Assembly (NCBI GenBank): GCA_001600695.1
Contig: BCKQ01000004.1
Coordinates: 372,001-436,000, forward strand
Origin: Ascoidea asiatica
Lineage: Eukaryota; Ascomycota; Saccharomycetes; Ascoideales; Ascoideaceae
Direction of reading: 5' to 3'
DNA length: 64,000 nucleotides
Shown: one piece after another, positions 10,512-21,581 of the stretch
Numbering within the stretch: position 1 is the stretch's first letter
Layout of the letters: the number at the start of each line of letters is the position of its first letter
Notes under the pieces: generated by a model
Seen by the model: the letters and a program-made list of their open reading frames with translations, nothing else
What the model was told of the DNA's origin: nothing
Databases searched by the model: none
Translations under genes and position numbers: made by a program

Positions 10512-13162
10512 ATGGCGAAACCTAAGGGGGGTAATACCAAAAAGTATAGTTTGGTTCAGTCTTTGGATAATAAAATGGCTAGAATAGTTGATGAATTTAT
10601 TTCAGAAAATCCAAGCCGAAAAATTAGTGAATTGTCTGTAGTAGAAATTATCAGAGTTGCACAATCTAAAGACTTATCATTATTAAGAGTAAAAAAAGTT
10701 TTGTTGGAAAGGGCGGCTCAACAAGCAATAATTCTACTTAAGATTGATTTAGAAGCCCAAAAAAATGAAGAAGGTACTATTTCTGATAGTGGGGATAGTA
10801 TAATGGAGATTGAAAGTAGAAATGATTTGGTAGAAGTTGAAGATCAGAATGCAATGAATAAAAGTGTTACAAGTCTATGGAATTTAAATGCTTCTAAATC
10901 CAAAAATGGGTCTAATGTAACTTCCTCTGTCACTCAATCTCCAAAAAAAAAACTTGAAATTAATGAAGATAGAGACATTAAACAGGTAAAAGAAATCAAA
11001 GTGCTCAAGGATAAGTCTAGAAAACGAACAAAAGAATCGAGCACATGGGAACAAAATAAACGTCAAAAAGGTATGTTATTTTTTTATTTATATTTTTGTT
11101 CAATATTTTTTAATAAGAAGATCAAATAATTTTTTTTTGCTTTTAATGTTTTTTAATAAATTCTAACAATTTAGTGAATATAGACAAAGATAGAACTCCA
11201 CCAAATACATCTTTGGCAGAATTAGGTGGTATGGATAATATTATTGAAGAATTATGGGAAATAATAGGAACTCCAATTTTACATCCAGAAGTTTATCTAT
11301 CCTTGGGTGTTGAACCACCTAGAGGGGTACTTTTACATGGACCACCCGGTTGTGGTAAAACCACAATTGCAAATTGTTTGGCAGGAGATTTAAAAGTTCC
11401 TTTTTTACCTATTTCTGCCCCTTCTGTTGTCAGTGGTATGTCTGGTGAAAGTGAAAAAAAAATTAGAGAAATTTTTGATGAAGCAAAATCTTTAGCGCCT
11501 TCAATAATTTTTCTTGATGAAATAGATTCTATAACACCAAAAAGAGATGGTTCACAAAGAGAAATGGAAAAAAGAATTGTTGCTCAGTTATTAACATGTA
11601 TGGATGAATTATCAATAAAGAATACAAAGGGGAAACCAGTAATTGTCATTGCAGCAACTAATAGACCCGATTCCATAGATCCTGCACTTAGAAGAGCTGG
11701 AAGATTTGATAGAGAAATTTGTTTAAATGTTCCAACAGAAGAATCTCGAGCTCTTATTTTAAAATCATTAACGAAATCATTAAAAATTTCAGGTAAGCTT
11801 GATTTTAAAAGATTAGCAAAAATGACACCAGGTTATGTAGGGGCTGATTTAAAAGCATTGGCTACTGCAGCAGGTTTGGTTGCAATTAAAAGAATTTTTT
11901 CTGAATTGAAAACAAATTTAAATTCAACTTCACCAGATGTTTCAATAACTAGTATTAAAAAGGTGAATCAAAATATACAGGAAATTAAAGAAACAGAAAA
12001 AATCAATGATATTAAAGAAATTAAAGAGGATATTCAGGATATGGATATTGATTCTGAAGATAAACAACAAAATAATAATAAAATTGATGAAACGATCGAA
12101 ACAACTGAAATTGAATCATTTAAACCTCAAAGTGAAAAAAATACAGATCAAAACTTTTTACTTGATATGCCCAAAAAATTAACTGAAGAACAGTTAAAAC
12201 CATTATGTATTGAATTTAATGATTTTTTAATAGCTCTTCCTTCAGTTCAACCAACTGCAAAAAGAGAAGGCTTTGCCACAGTTCCAGATGTTTCATGGAA
12301 AAATGTTGGAGCATTGAAAGAAGTTCGTTTAGAATTACATATGACAATTGTTGAGCCAATTAAAAATCCTTCATTATATAAAAAGGTTGGAATTACTGTT
12401 CCTGGAGGTGTGCTATTATGGGGACCACCTGGGTGTGGTAAAACCTTATTAGCTAAAGCTGTTGCAAATGAATCTCAAGCAAATTTCATTTCAATAAAGG
12501 GACCTGAATTATTGAATAAATATGTAGGAGAATCAGAAAAAGCAGTTAGACAAGTTTTTACTAGAGCAAGAGCATCTGTTCCATGTATAATTTTTTTCGA
12601 TGAATTAGATGCATTAATACCAAAAAGAGATACTACTCTTTCAGAATCTTCTTCTAGAGTAGTTAATACATTATTAACTGAGTTAGATGGTTTAAATGAT
12701 AGAAAGGGTATATTTGTTATTGGTGCTACAAACAGACCAGATATGATTGATTCGGCAATGCTTAGACCAGGAAGATTAGATAAAACACTTTATGTTGATC
12801 TTCCAAATGTTAAAGAAAGATTAGAGATATTAAAAGCACTTATACGAACGCATAAAACACCTTTATCTGAAGATGTTAATCTAGAAAATATTTCCAAAGA
12901 TGAAAGATGCAAAAATTTCTCTGGTGCCGATATTGCAGCTTTAGTTAGAGAATCAGGTATAGTTGCATTGAAAAAAAGATTTTATTCCAATATTGTGGAA
13001 GATAGTGAGAACAATATTGAAATAAACACAGAAGTTCAAGAAAACGAAGTAATTGAGGTTACTGCAGAAGATTTTGAAGCAGCTTTATCCACTATCAAAC
13101 CTTCAGTTAGTGATATTGATCGAGCTGGATATATAAGCTTGAAAAAAACCATAAACCATTAA
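10512..13162 (+). CDS. RIX7: Rix7, tandem AAA-ATPase of 60S biogenesis (NVL family)
   Basis: Nucleolar Cdc48-like ATPase that releases assembly factors from pre-60S particles. The exons are 10512-11070 and 11175-13162, together 848 aa (yeast 837). The N-terminal ~80 residues form the family's basic helical domain (VDEFISENPSRKISELSV). An acidic linker with Lys/Arg blocks follows. AAA domain D1 has Walker A GPPGCGKTT (about residue 242) and Walker B IIFLDEID. D2 has Walker A GPPGCGKTL (about 603) and Walker B IIFFDELDAL, with GRFD and GRLD sensor motifs. An Asn/Glu-rich insertion separates D1 and D2. Without splicing the protein would end just after residue ~205, before either ATPase domain. 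I saw no in-frame CTG in exon 2. Confidence 0.95.
11071..11174 (+). other. Intron of RIX7 (104 bp)
   Basis: GTATGT donor at 11071, TTCTAAC branch-like sequence at 11161-11167 and TTAG acceptor ending at 11174. The branch-to-acceptor distance is very short. Removal joins G|TG (Val) and continues into NIDKDRTPP, the start of the conserved D1 region. Confidence 0.88.
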
Positions 13163-13342
13163 AATCGAAAAAATAAAGCTGTATGAATTCCATTCAATTC
13201 AACATTTTTCGAATAAGTATTTCTAATCAGTCACTTTGTAGTTACTTTGGCATACTAAATATCATGAGTCTTTTTTATGTAATGTTATCTTCTTTTCAAT
13301 CTTCATATTCATATTCACTACAGTAAATCTAAGATAGTAACA

Positions 13343-13348
13343 GAGTCA
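13343..13348 (-). promoter_or_regulatory. Gcn4-type half site (TGACTC) upstream of HIS5
   Basis: GAGTCA on the + strand (TGACTC on minus) about 210 bp before the HIS5 ATG. It accompanies a full TGACTCA site 32 bp downstream. Amino-acid starvation control of histidine genes by Gcn4 is well established in yeasts; use of this site is inferred. Confidence 0.6.
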
Positions 13349-13379
13349 GTCATCCTGTGCGCTGATTGGGTACCGGGTT

Positions 13380-13386
13380 TGACTCA
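13380..13386 (+). promoter_or_regulatory. Gcn4 consensus site TGACTCA upstream of HIS5
   Basis: Exact 7-base Gcn4 element, about 175 bp before the ATG, in a locally GC-richer part of the promoter. A TATATAAA box follows at 13476-13483, about 80 bp before the ATG, giving a textbook regulated-promoter layout. Confidence 0.75.
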
Positions 13387-13559
13387 TCGATCGGCTGCAC
13401 CTTAAGTTTGAACAGAGAGAGCGAAAGCGAAATGTTAACAAAAAGCATTATTCTCGAGATTAGTTGTTTAGAGAGTATATAAATATTGAATTTTATATCT
13501 ATTTTTCATGATTGGTAAATGCTTTCAGTAGATCGTAAAGTGATTTAATACTGATAAGA

Positions 13560-14795
13560 ATGGCAAGTTTTGATTTGAAAACTTTGGTAAGACCAAATAT
13601 ATATTCTCTTGAGCCATATCGTTGTGCGAGAGATGATTTTACTGAAGGAATTTTACTAGATGCTAATGAAAATTCATTGGGTCCATCTTTTGAATCTATT
13701 GAGAAACTTTCTGCAGAATTCTCCAAAGCTGGTTTAGGAATTGATATAAATGATTTAAATAGATATCCTGATCCTCATCAAATTACTTTAAAAGCAAAAC
13801 TTTGTCAATTTAGAAATCAAGAAAGTTTAAGTCCTTCTGCAACATTAAAGTTAAAAACAGATGAATTTGATTCTCTAAAATTAACTCCAGATAATTTGTG
13901 CTTTGGTGTTGGCTCCGATGAATCCATTGATGCTTTAATAAGAACAATATGTGCACCTGGTAAAGATAAATTACTTACTTGTCCTCCTACATATGGAATG
14001 TATCATATTTGTGCACAAATAAATGATGTAGAAATTGTTAAAGTTCCATTAGATTTTGAAACTTTTCAAATTCAACCAGAACTAATAATTGAACAATTGT
14101 CAAAAGATAAATCTATTAAAATGGTTTATATAACTTCTCCAGGTAATCCAACTGCAAAATTGATTGATTTTAATCTAATAAAAATATTATTAGAATATGA
14201 TAATTGGAATGGTTTAATAGTTGTTGATGAAGCTTATGTTGATTTTTCAAAAATTGGTTCTTCTGCTTCTGTATTAGTTAATAAATATCCTAATTTGGTT
14301 GTTTTACAAACTTTATCCAAATCTTTTGGATTAGCTGCAATAAGATTAGGTACTACCTTTTCTTCAAAAGAATTATCAAGAGTTTTAAATGCATTAAAAG
14401 CCCCTTATAACATATCTTCGTTAACATCTGCATTAGCAAATAAAGCATTAACACCTAAAAATATAAAATTAATGAGATATCATTCAGATATTTTAGAAAA
14501 ACAAAAACATTTTGTAATAAGAGAATTGAAACTTATTAAGGGTGTTGGAAATTTTATCGGAGGTCTTGATTCAAATTTTATTTTGGTTCAAATTAACGAC
14601 AAAAATGGAAACCCATCTTCGCCGATTGCAAAAAAAGTATATGAAACTCTTGCAATTGATAATAAAGTTGTTGTTAGATTTAGAGGTTCAGAACCCGGTT
14701 GTGAAGGTGCTTTAAGGATTACAATTGGAACTGAAGAAGAAAATAAAATTTTACTTTCCAAATTTAAAAAAGTTATTACTGAAGTTTTAAACTAG
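13560..14795 (+). CDS. HIS5: Histidinol-phosphate aminotransferase
   Basis: PLP-dependent class II aminotransferase that converts imidazole-acetol phosphate and glutamate to histidinol phosphate, step seven of histidine synthesis (EC 2.6.1.9), in the cytosol. At 411 aa it is close to yeast His5 (385) with small insertions. LDANENSLGPS opens the fold. SPGNPTAKL and VVDEAYVDFS bind the cofactor. TLSKSFGLAAIRLG contains the PLP lysine (about K254). The C-terminal FRGSEPGCEGALRITIG carries the substrate-binding Arg. Upstream are two Gcn4-type sites and a TATA box. I found no in-frame CTG codon. Confidence 0.96.
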   Translation: MASFDLKTLVRPNIYSLEPYRCARDDFTEGILLDANENSLGPSFESIEKLSAEFSKAGLGIDINDLNRYPDPHQITLKAKLCQFRNQESLSPSATLKLKTDEFDSLKLTPDNLCFGVGSDESIDALIRTICAPGKDKLLTCPPTYGMYHICAQINDVEIVKVPLDFETFQIQPELIIEQLSKDKSIKMVYITSPGNPTAKLIDFNLIKILLEYDNWNGLIVVDEAYVDFSKIGSSASVLVNKYPNLVVLQTLSKSFGLAAIRLGTTFSSKELSRVLNALKAPYNISSLTSALANKALTPKNIKLMRYHSDILEKQKHFVIRELKLIKGVGNFIGGLDSNFILVQINDKNGNPSSPIAKKVYETLAIDNKVVVRFRGSEPGCEGALRITIGTEEENKILLSKFKKVITEVLN

Positions 14796-15553
14796 GAGAT
14801 CATACCCTCTTATTTTTAAGCCTGCCTCTTTTTTTTTATATACTTTTTTACATAGAAATTAAATTACTATTCGTTTATCTCTAAATTTTCAAAAACCATT
14901 TATTATCTTCACTCTAAAGTAAATTAAAAAAAATAAACTATAAACACCCATCACCATAACATAGCATAGCTAATACTTCAAAATTCTTTAATTTTGTGTT
15001 ATTTTATCCATATTTATACTGAAACCAATTACATCAATTGGTTAATCTAACAATAAAATATTATCCAGCAAAAGACATTAGAATAATTCTGATTTCTCTT
15101 AAGTTTTATTATCTTAACTATTGATCAAGAGGGTCCTCTCACCGCCCACCAAAAAAAATCTCAATGAAATGAATTGTACCGTGTTTACACTTTGTACATA
15201 CGTAACGTTAACACCAACAATTTTCAGCAGCAGGTTAAAAAACTTATTGATGTGAATAGTTTTTGGGAACAACAAAATATCAATTACTCAATTTCATTTC
15301 TCGTTTTAGTTGAAATATTAAAGAAGAAAAAAAAAATATCAATAACTTTCTCAATAACTTTATGAATAGTTTTTGCAGTTTAGTTTCTTAAATATTGCAA
15401 TAATAATTCTCTCCTTTTCATTTTCATTCCTTTATTATATCTATAAGTAATATTAAAAGACTAGTTTAAATCACTTAGTTTTTCAAAAATCTCATAATTT
15501 TCATTCTTTAAGTTTTCAGAGACCTAATTCTAATTTGAATAAAAGAAAGAAAA
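14796..15553. other. Intergenic, HIS5 terminator and promoter of the membrane-protein gene
   Basis: 758 AT-rich bases. It contains the 11-mer GTAACGTTAAC at 15202-15212, which recurs exactly at 48704-48714, and a G+C-rich patch around 15130-15150. No RNA gene or convincing ORF was found. Confidence 0.5.
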
Positions 15554-16279
15554 ATGACTGATTCAAGATCAAGATCTTCATCTTTAGTAATTCAAAATTT
15601 GGGTAATGATCTAAAAACTGATCAAAAATCCTTACAAGATTTTGGTCATAAAAGGTCTCGTTCTTATATCCCTAGTCCTTTGTTAGATGATCTTGGACAT
15701 AAAAGATCTCAATCCTATAATCCATCATTCACTTATGGACATAAAAAATCACAATCTACTATGTCAATATCTTTTCAACATACTAGTAATAAATCAAAAA
15801 GAGCAAGTTTCATTGACACAATTGCAGAAAAAACTGAATCATTAGATCCTGGAAAGCAATTTGATTTACCAAAACCAGTAACACAAAATATCAACAATGA
15901 GAAAATTAAGAAATTGATTTTATTTTATTCTGGAGTTTTCATTGTGGTAGTTACTATTGCATTATTTCTTAATTTCAATTCAATTGCAAATTTTACTTCA
16001 TATTCAAATAATATTGAAAATGAAATTTTTACTGGTTTAGGTTCAAAAATTATTAATGAAAAGGATATTGATATTGAAAAAGTTGTAAAAGTTGAAGAAA
16101 TAAAACCTGTTTCTGATACACAAACAACACTTTCAAACTCAAATTCAGGTTCAAGTCTAGCATCTGGTATAACACAAAGCAGTAAAATAAGTATTATTGA
16201 GAAAGGCACTTTTACTGGAGATATAGATGTAATTGCAGAAGTTTATCGTTTGCTTGAAGAGTATGTTTATATCGATTGA
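15554..16279 (+). CDS. Single-pass membrane protein of unknown family, paralogue A (241 aa)
   Basis: Not a family I recognise. It starts with SRSRSSSL. Three diverged copies of GHKRSRSY/GHKRSQSY/GHKKSQST (residues ~30-75) follow, rich in basic-x-Ser sites that kinases such as PKA could use. Next come SFIDTIAEKTE and LPKPVTQNINNEKIKKLI, then one hydrophobic segment (about 119-140). The ~100-residue tail ends in DIDVIAEVYRLLEEYVYID. With a basic N-terminus and no signal peptide, type II topology (N-terminus in the cytosol) is likely. The gene at 43107-43772 has the same N-terminal signature, juxtamembrane block and C-terminal motif, so both are real and homologous. Confidence 0.8.
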   Translation: MTDSRSRSSSLVIQNLGNDLKTDQKSLQDFGHKRSRSYIPSPLLDDLGHKRSQSYNPSFTYGHKKSQSTMSISFQHTSNKSKRASFIDTIAEKTESLDPGKQFDLPKPVTQNINNEKIKKLILFYSGVFIVVVTIALFLNFNSIANFTSYSNNIENEIFTGLGSKIINEKDIDIEKVVKVEEIKPVSDTQTTLSNSNSGSSLASGITQSSKISIIEKGTFTGDIDVIAEVYRLLEEYVYID

Positions 16280-16951
16280 AAGGTTAAATTATACAAACTC
16301 TTATAATCAAAATGTTTTCAAGTTTTTTCCTAAAATTTTTGTAGGCTCATCTATTGTCACTTAATTTTTATTAAGCTTTTTTTATATTGAACTTTCTTTG
16401 AAATCTCCAGGAAATTTTCTGAAAATATATTGCAAAGATTGAACTAAAAATAAACTATGAATCAATTATCAGTTTGAAAAAAGTTTGAATATTTGAAATG
16501 AAAATTTAAACTATTTTTCTTGAAGTTTTTTTTTTTTGAACTTTATTTAGGATCCTTTTATAATTGAATGCAAAGTAATAAAGATTTATTTTAATCTCAG
16601 TTTAAAATCAATTATAGAAAAAAAAACAAGCAAAAATAAAAATTCAATTCAACTCAAGTAACAAATAAGTATTGAATTTTCAAGAAAAATGTTTTTTTCT
16701 ATGTTTTGATAATATGAATAAATATTAGGGTTACTGATGATTTTCAAAAATTTATTCTATAAGTCATATTAATATTTTATACAGTAACCCAATACTTTAA
16801 TTCTGGATAATATTAATTATAACATCTTTTGATCTTGTAGATAATAAGCTGCATATCAAAAGGGGTAATAATTAATTATAATTTTCCTTGTAAAAAAAAA
16901 AAAAAAATATCACTAACAAAAAGAGTCATATAAGTTAATTAATCAAATAAG
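16280..16951. other. Intergenic between convergent genes
   Basis: 672 bases of AT-rich 3' sequence with long A and T runs (16519-16532, 16891-16908). Nothing else is evident; it is longer than other convergent spacers in the window. Confidence 0.45.
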
Positions 16952-18461
16952 TTATAATGAAAATGGAATCTCAATACCTTCAATAATATCTCCATTCATT
17001 GCAGTTTTATCAATTCTTATTTGAATTTTTTTCTTATCTTTTAAAGCTTCGTCACACCCTTTCATGAACCAACATGGAGCAAACGTTATACCAACAAAAG
17101 CATTATCTATAAAAATATTCCAATGAGAAATATAAGGTTCAGTATCATCAGATGCTAACCATTTAATAATATAACTTGTTTGAGATTTAATTGAAGAATG
17201 ATGTACTCCAGATAAAGTAATTAAAGATGAAGCCAAATTTGATATTGGATTAAAATTATTTTTTGAAGGAGAATAAATGTTAATTTCAGATAAATTATCA
17301 ATTGGAAGTTTTAAATTTTTAATGTAATCTTGATCATTAATATCAATATTTTCTATACATAAATCACCAATTATTAATTCAGTATGGTTATCGGGATCAG
17401 TATTTCTTGGAATTATTACCCACTCATCTAAACTATTACTATCCTCGTTGTCATTATTAATATTGGTTTCATTATTATTGGGTTCATTATTTTCATTATT
17501 TTCATGATTTTCATTATTTTCATTATTTTCATTATTAATATTTAAATCTAATTCATTATTAGAATTATTTAAATTAAAGTTTTGAGAAGAATCAAGAGTA
17601 TAAACATTAGAAACTAATTGAGAATTTAATTTATTATCTAATTTTAATCTAATTTTATCATTTGGAATCCAATTTATTATAATTTTATCAATGAAAAAAA
17701 TTTCACTTTTTGAGCTTATTGGAATTTTAATTAGTTTTTCAATAATATGCCAACCATTTATATCATTTTTTAGTAAAATTTTTGAATTTATATTCAATGG
17801 AATTTCAATTGTACCTTCAGAAACTTTAATTTTCTTTTTTTTTGATTTTTCAATAAAATATTTAATTTCTAATTGAAAAAACCCATCAGGTTGTAAATCA
17901 TCATCATCATCATCATTATCGACAATATTATTATTATCATTATTGTTATTATTATTATTATTATTAAGTTCTTTAAGATCAGTTGAGCTTAAAATTGATT
18001 CATCTAAAATTTTTTCACCTTCAATAATTGAAATTTTTTTAATAATTTGATTATTAATTAAGAAATCATTTTTAATTTTTTTAATAAAATTTAATTTATA
18101 AGAAATTTTTAATTTTAAAAATTTATTTAAACATGGATTTTGTAAAATAAATAAATTTTTTTTATAATTATAATTATCATTTTCATCTAATAATAAAGAA
18201 TTATTTTTAATAATTTTTAATGAGGAACCACCATTAAAAGAATCTTTAAAATTTAAAAGAATTTTAAGATAATCATAATCAGGTTTTAAAATTAAAGAAT
18301 TATTTGAATTATCAAAAGAGGATATAATTTCTGGAATTTGATAATTAAAACTATTATTAACCCAATTATTATTAAAAACAATTTTACCATTAATATTAAA
18401 AAAATTTCCATTACCATTAGAAAAATTAGTATAAAAAATAAAAGAATTTAATAAGTTATTA

Positions 18462-18498
<37 letters not shown>

Positions 18499-19987
18499 CA
18501 TTTATTATAGGATAATAAATTGAAGAATTATATGGAGAAATAAAAGTTGAAATTGTATCAACATTTAAACCATTATTATACCAAAATTTTTTATCATTAT
18601 TAATAAAATTTTCTTTACCATAATATTCATAAACCCAAGCAGGAGCAAATAAAGCAATATTAGCTTCATAAGATTTACAATAATTTATTGAAATTGGAAT
18701 TGAATAACCACCATTATCAATTTGAGAACCTCTACCCCAAACATCAATACCAACATATAAAGAATTATTAACACCATATAAACCTGCAATTGCAATATTT
18801 TTTTTTAAATTATTTTCATTCCACCAATAATTTGTAAAAAAAATATCAGAATTTTTAAATAAATTATAATTATCAATTGATAAACCATTTTGATATTTAA
18901 CTTTATTTAAATTTGGTAATAAAGAATCATACCAAATTAATTTTGAATTTTTAATATTTAAATGTAAAGAATTTTTTAAAGATTCAATAAATTTTAATAA
19001 ATTTTTTGAAATATTTAAATTTGAAAAATGAGATTCAATATTTAATAAAAACCCATCAAATTTAAAAATTTTACAAATATAAACAAAAATTTCAACAAAT
19101 ATAAAAATTTTATTATCATTTTTCATTAATAATAATTGATCAAGATGATTAATATTTTTTGTTGAATTACCTTCAAAGATTATAGTACCAAGACATGGAA
19201 TATTTTGTTTATGACAAGAATTTATCCAAGATACAGTTGGAATTGTGATATTATGATGAGAGAAATAAATAAAATAATCAATAAATTGAGGAAATTGTAA
19301 GAAATAATGATAATTATTTGGATGAGGAAAATAACCTAATGGATTTAAATCTTCAAAATTTTGATAATTATTTTTAAAATCATGACAAACTAATAAATTT
19401 AATTTTGTTAAATTTTTTAAATTTAAATTTTTAATTCTTTTAAAATTTGAAATTGATTTAAATTTTGGGATTTTAAAATTATCAAAATGATTAATTATAT
19501 TATCTTTATTATTATCTTTATTATTATTTTTTTTATGAATTATATACCAAGAATATAATTGATTTAAAGAATCAAAATAAATACTATTAATATAATTATT
19601 AAATTGAATTGGATCATCAATTAAATAATTATTAATTTTAGTTTTATTATTATTATTAAATGATGATTTTATATAAGTTACATTATTATCTTTATTATCT
19701 AATATAATATTTTGATTAAGATCTTGATTATTATCATTATTGATATTTGTAATTGAATCTTCAATAATTGGAGATAGATTAATTAAATCATTATCAATAT
19801 TTAAATCAGATTGTATATGATGAATTGGAGAAGGAGAATTTGAATTCGAGTTTGAATTTGAATTAGAATATGAGTTTATTGATTTATTTGAGGAAGAATG
19901 AGAATGAGAATCATTTGAATCATTTTTATGTTTCACCCTTGATAATTTATTATTCATACGAGAATAAGATCTATTACCTAAGAACAT
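16952..19987 (-). CDS. Cytosolic endo-beta-N-acetylglucosaminidase (GH85, ENGase)
   Basis: GH85 enzymes cut the GlcNAc-beta-1,4-GlcNAc core of N-glycans and act on free oligosaccharides released during ER-associated degradation. The product is 1011 aa without a signal peptide, which fits a cytosolic ENGase. The N-terminal ~160 residues are Ser/Asn low complexity. The TIM barrel then shows LLVCHDFKNNY, PTVSWINSC, LGTIIFEG, DGFLLNIES (about 311-317, with the catalytic N-x-E pair), IWYDSLLPN, WNEN and VGIDVWGRGS, in family order. The C-terminal half is beta-rich and broken by poly-Asn and Asp runs. S. cerevisiae lacks this gene; Ogataea and some other yeasts have it. Confidence 0.88.
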
Positions 19988-20438
19988 TTTAAACTATTGA
20001 TTGATTCAGTTAATGAAAAGATATATTTTGATTCATCTGATTAGATTGTCAGATATATTATAGATATATTATAGATATATTGTATATTTATATATATATA
20101 TTTATATATATATTTACAATACAATACTACATACAGAATTAACATTAATATATTTGAATGGAGATAGTACAACGTTAGATAAGGGTGTAACTGTTAATAA
20201 ACACAGCGGTAATCAAAGGTCAGATTCGGATACGAATCAGTGAGTGATTAGCGAGTGATTAGCGAGTAATCAGCAAGCGATCAGCAGCGGATAAGAATAA
20301 GAAGCAGAGGCAGCAGAGGCAGCAGTGGAAGCGGGATGGAAGCAGCTTGCAGGTTTATTTGCTTTGTTATTGCTCTGATAACAAAAAGCATTTGAAAAGA
20401 GAAGTCGGATTGGAGCCGGGTCAGGTGAGCACTGGTCG

Positions 20439-20443
20439 AGGGG
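20439..20443 (+). promoter_or_regulatory. Stress response element (AGGGG) upstream of TSA1
   Basis: Core STRE recognised by Msn2/4-like zinc fingers, within the GC-rich promoter block. A 5-base match alone is weak; the stress-responsive gene downstream raises its plausibility. Confidence 0.4.
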
Positions 20444-20667
20444 TGGGTGTGTTACCCTGGTGTTATAAGGCTTGGACTGTGTGGCTAGTGGCGTGTGGCT
20501 AGTGGTGTGTGGTTTTCATGGCTGGTGGGTGCATCGTACAATAGAATCTTCTGGAACTGAGCCCACCAACAAAACTCACGCTCACGCTTTTCTGCTTCTG
20601 TTTATCTCGCTGTTGTGGCTGTTCTGGGATTCCTAATCCTATCCAGGCCCAGATTTCCAGATTTCAC

Positions 20668-20674
20668 TTACTAA
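20668..20674 (+). promoter_or_regulatory. Yap1 response element TTACTAA upstream of TSA1
   Basis: Exact YRE, the classical AP-1-like site used by Yap1 in oxidative-stress induction of thiol peroxidases. It lies about 325 bp upstream of the ATG. Confidence 0.6.
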
Positions 20675-20993
20675 GGCCCGGATCCCACTCGGATTCACTC
20701 TCCGTGGCCTGGCCCCGATCCACGCTTGTTTCTCTTAATAAGCGATTCTCTGCTTCTCCAGATATAAATACTGAGATTATTCCCACACTCCTTAATTTCG
20801 ACAATTATCTTTATTTTTCAATTAATTATCAATTCTTTTATATTCTATTATAATTCAATAATACCTTATAATCAATAAACTTCTTATTAATATTAATATT
20901 AACATCAATATCAATATCAATATCAATATCAATATCAATTGTAATATTCAATTCTATTCAATTAACTATATATATACATACTAATATATCAAA

Positions 20994-21581
20994 ATGGTCG
21001 CTTTAGTTCAAAAACCTGCTCCAAAATTTTCAAAAACTGCAGTTGTTGATGGTTTATTTGAAACTGTATCTTTAGATCAATATAAAGGTAAATGGGTTTT
21101 ATTAGCTTTTATTCCTTTAGCTTTCACATTTGTTTGTCCAACTGAAATTATAGCATATTCTGAAGCTGCAAAAAAATTTTCAAATAAAGATTGTCAAATT
21201 TTATTTGCTTCAACTGATTCTGAATATTCTTTATTAGCTTGGACTAATGTTGCAAGAAAAGATGGTGGTTTAGGTCCAATTAATATTCCTTTATTAGCTG
21301 ATACTAATCATTCATTATCAAAAGATTATGGTGTTTTAATTGAAGAAGAAGGTGTTGCTTTAAGAGGTATTTTCTTAATTGATCCAAATGGAACTTTAAG
21401 ACAATCAACAATTAATGATTTACCAGTTGGTAGAAATGTTGAAGAATCTTTTAGATTATTAGAAGCTTTTCAATTTACTGAAAAATATGGTGAAGTTTGT
21501 CCAGCAAATTGGACTCCAGGTGAAGCAACTATTAAACCTGATGTTGCTGATTCAAAAGAATATTTCTCTAAAGTTAATTAG
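20994..21581 (+). CDS. TSA1: Typical 2-Cys peroxiredoxin
   Basis: Thioredoxin peroxidase that reduces H2O2 and organic peroxides in the cytosol and can act as a chaperone when over-oxidised. At 195 aa it has the size of yeast Tsa1 (196). The peroxidatic Cys48 is in FVCPTE and the resolving Cys169 in EVCPANW. The GGLG (91-94) and C-terminal YF (190-191) motifs, which make eukaryotic 2-Cys enzymes sensitive to hyperoxidation, are both present. Codon use is very biased (nearly all Leu is TTA), as expected of an abundant protein in this genome. The promoter holds Yap1- and STRE-like sites. TSA1 versus TSA2 cannot be separated from sequence alone. Confidence 0.96.
   Translation: MVALVQKPAPKFSKTAVVDGLFETVSLDQYKGKWVLLAFIPLAFTFVCPTEIIAYSEAAKKFSNKDCQILFASTDSEYSLLAWTNVARKDGGLGPINIPLLADTNHSLSKDYGVLIEEEGVALRGIFLIDPNGTLRQSTINDLPVGRNVEESFRLLEAFQFTEKYGEVCPANWTPGEATIKPDVADSKEYFSKVN

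Larger units (their letters stand above)
19988..20993. promoter_or_regulatory. Long divergent promoter, ENGase / TSA1
   Basis: About 1 kb with a strongly GC-rich core (about 20200-20760). It holds four tandem 11-mers related to GAGTGATTAGC (20242-20285) and two and a half copies of the 14-mer GTGTGGCTAGTGGC (20479-20512). A STRE (AGGGG, 20439-20443), a Yap1 site (20668-20674) and a TATA box (TATAAATA, 20763-20770) follow. The last ~60 bp before TSA1 are a TATCAA hexamer array (about 20903-20940) in the presumed 5' leader. The layout fits a strong, stress-inducible promoter. Confidence 0.6.

Noticed and set aside
11071-11129. RIX7 exon 1 as a separate 205-aa gene
   Set aside because: The last codons are intron sequence; a donor, branch and acceptor join it in frame to the AAA domains, matching the known Rix7 length.
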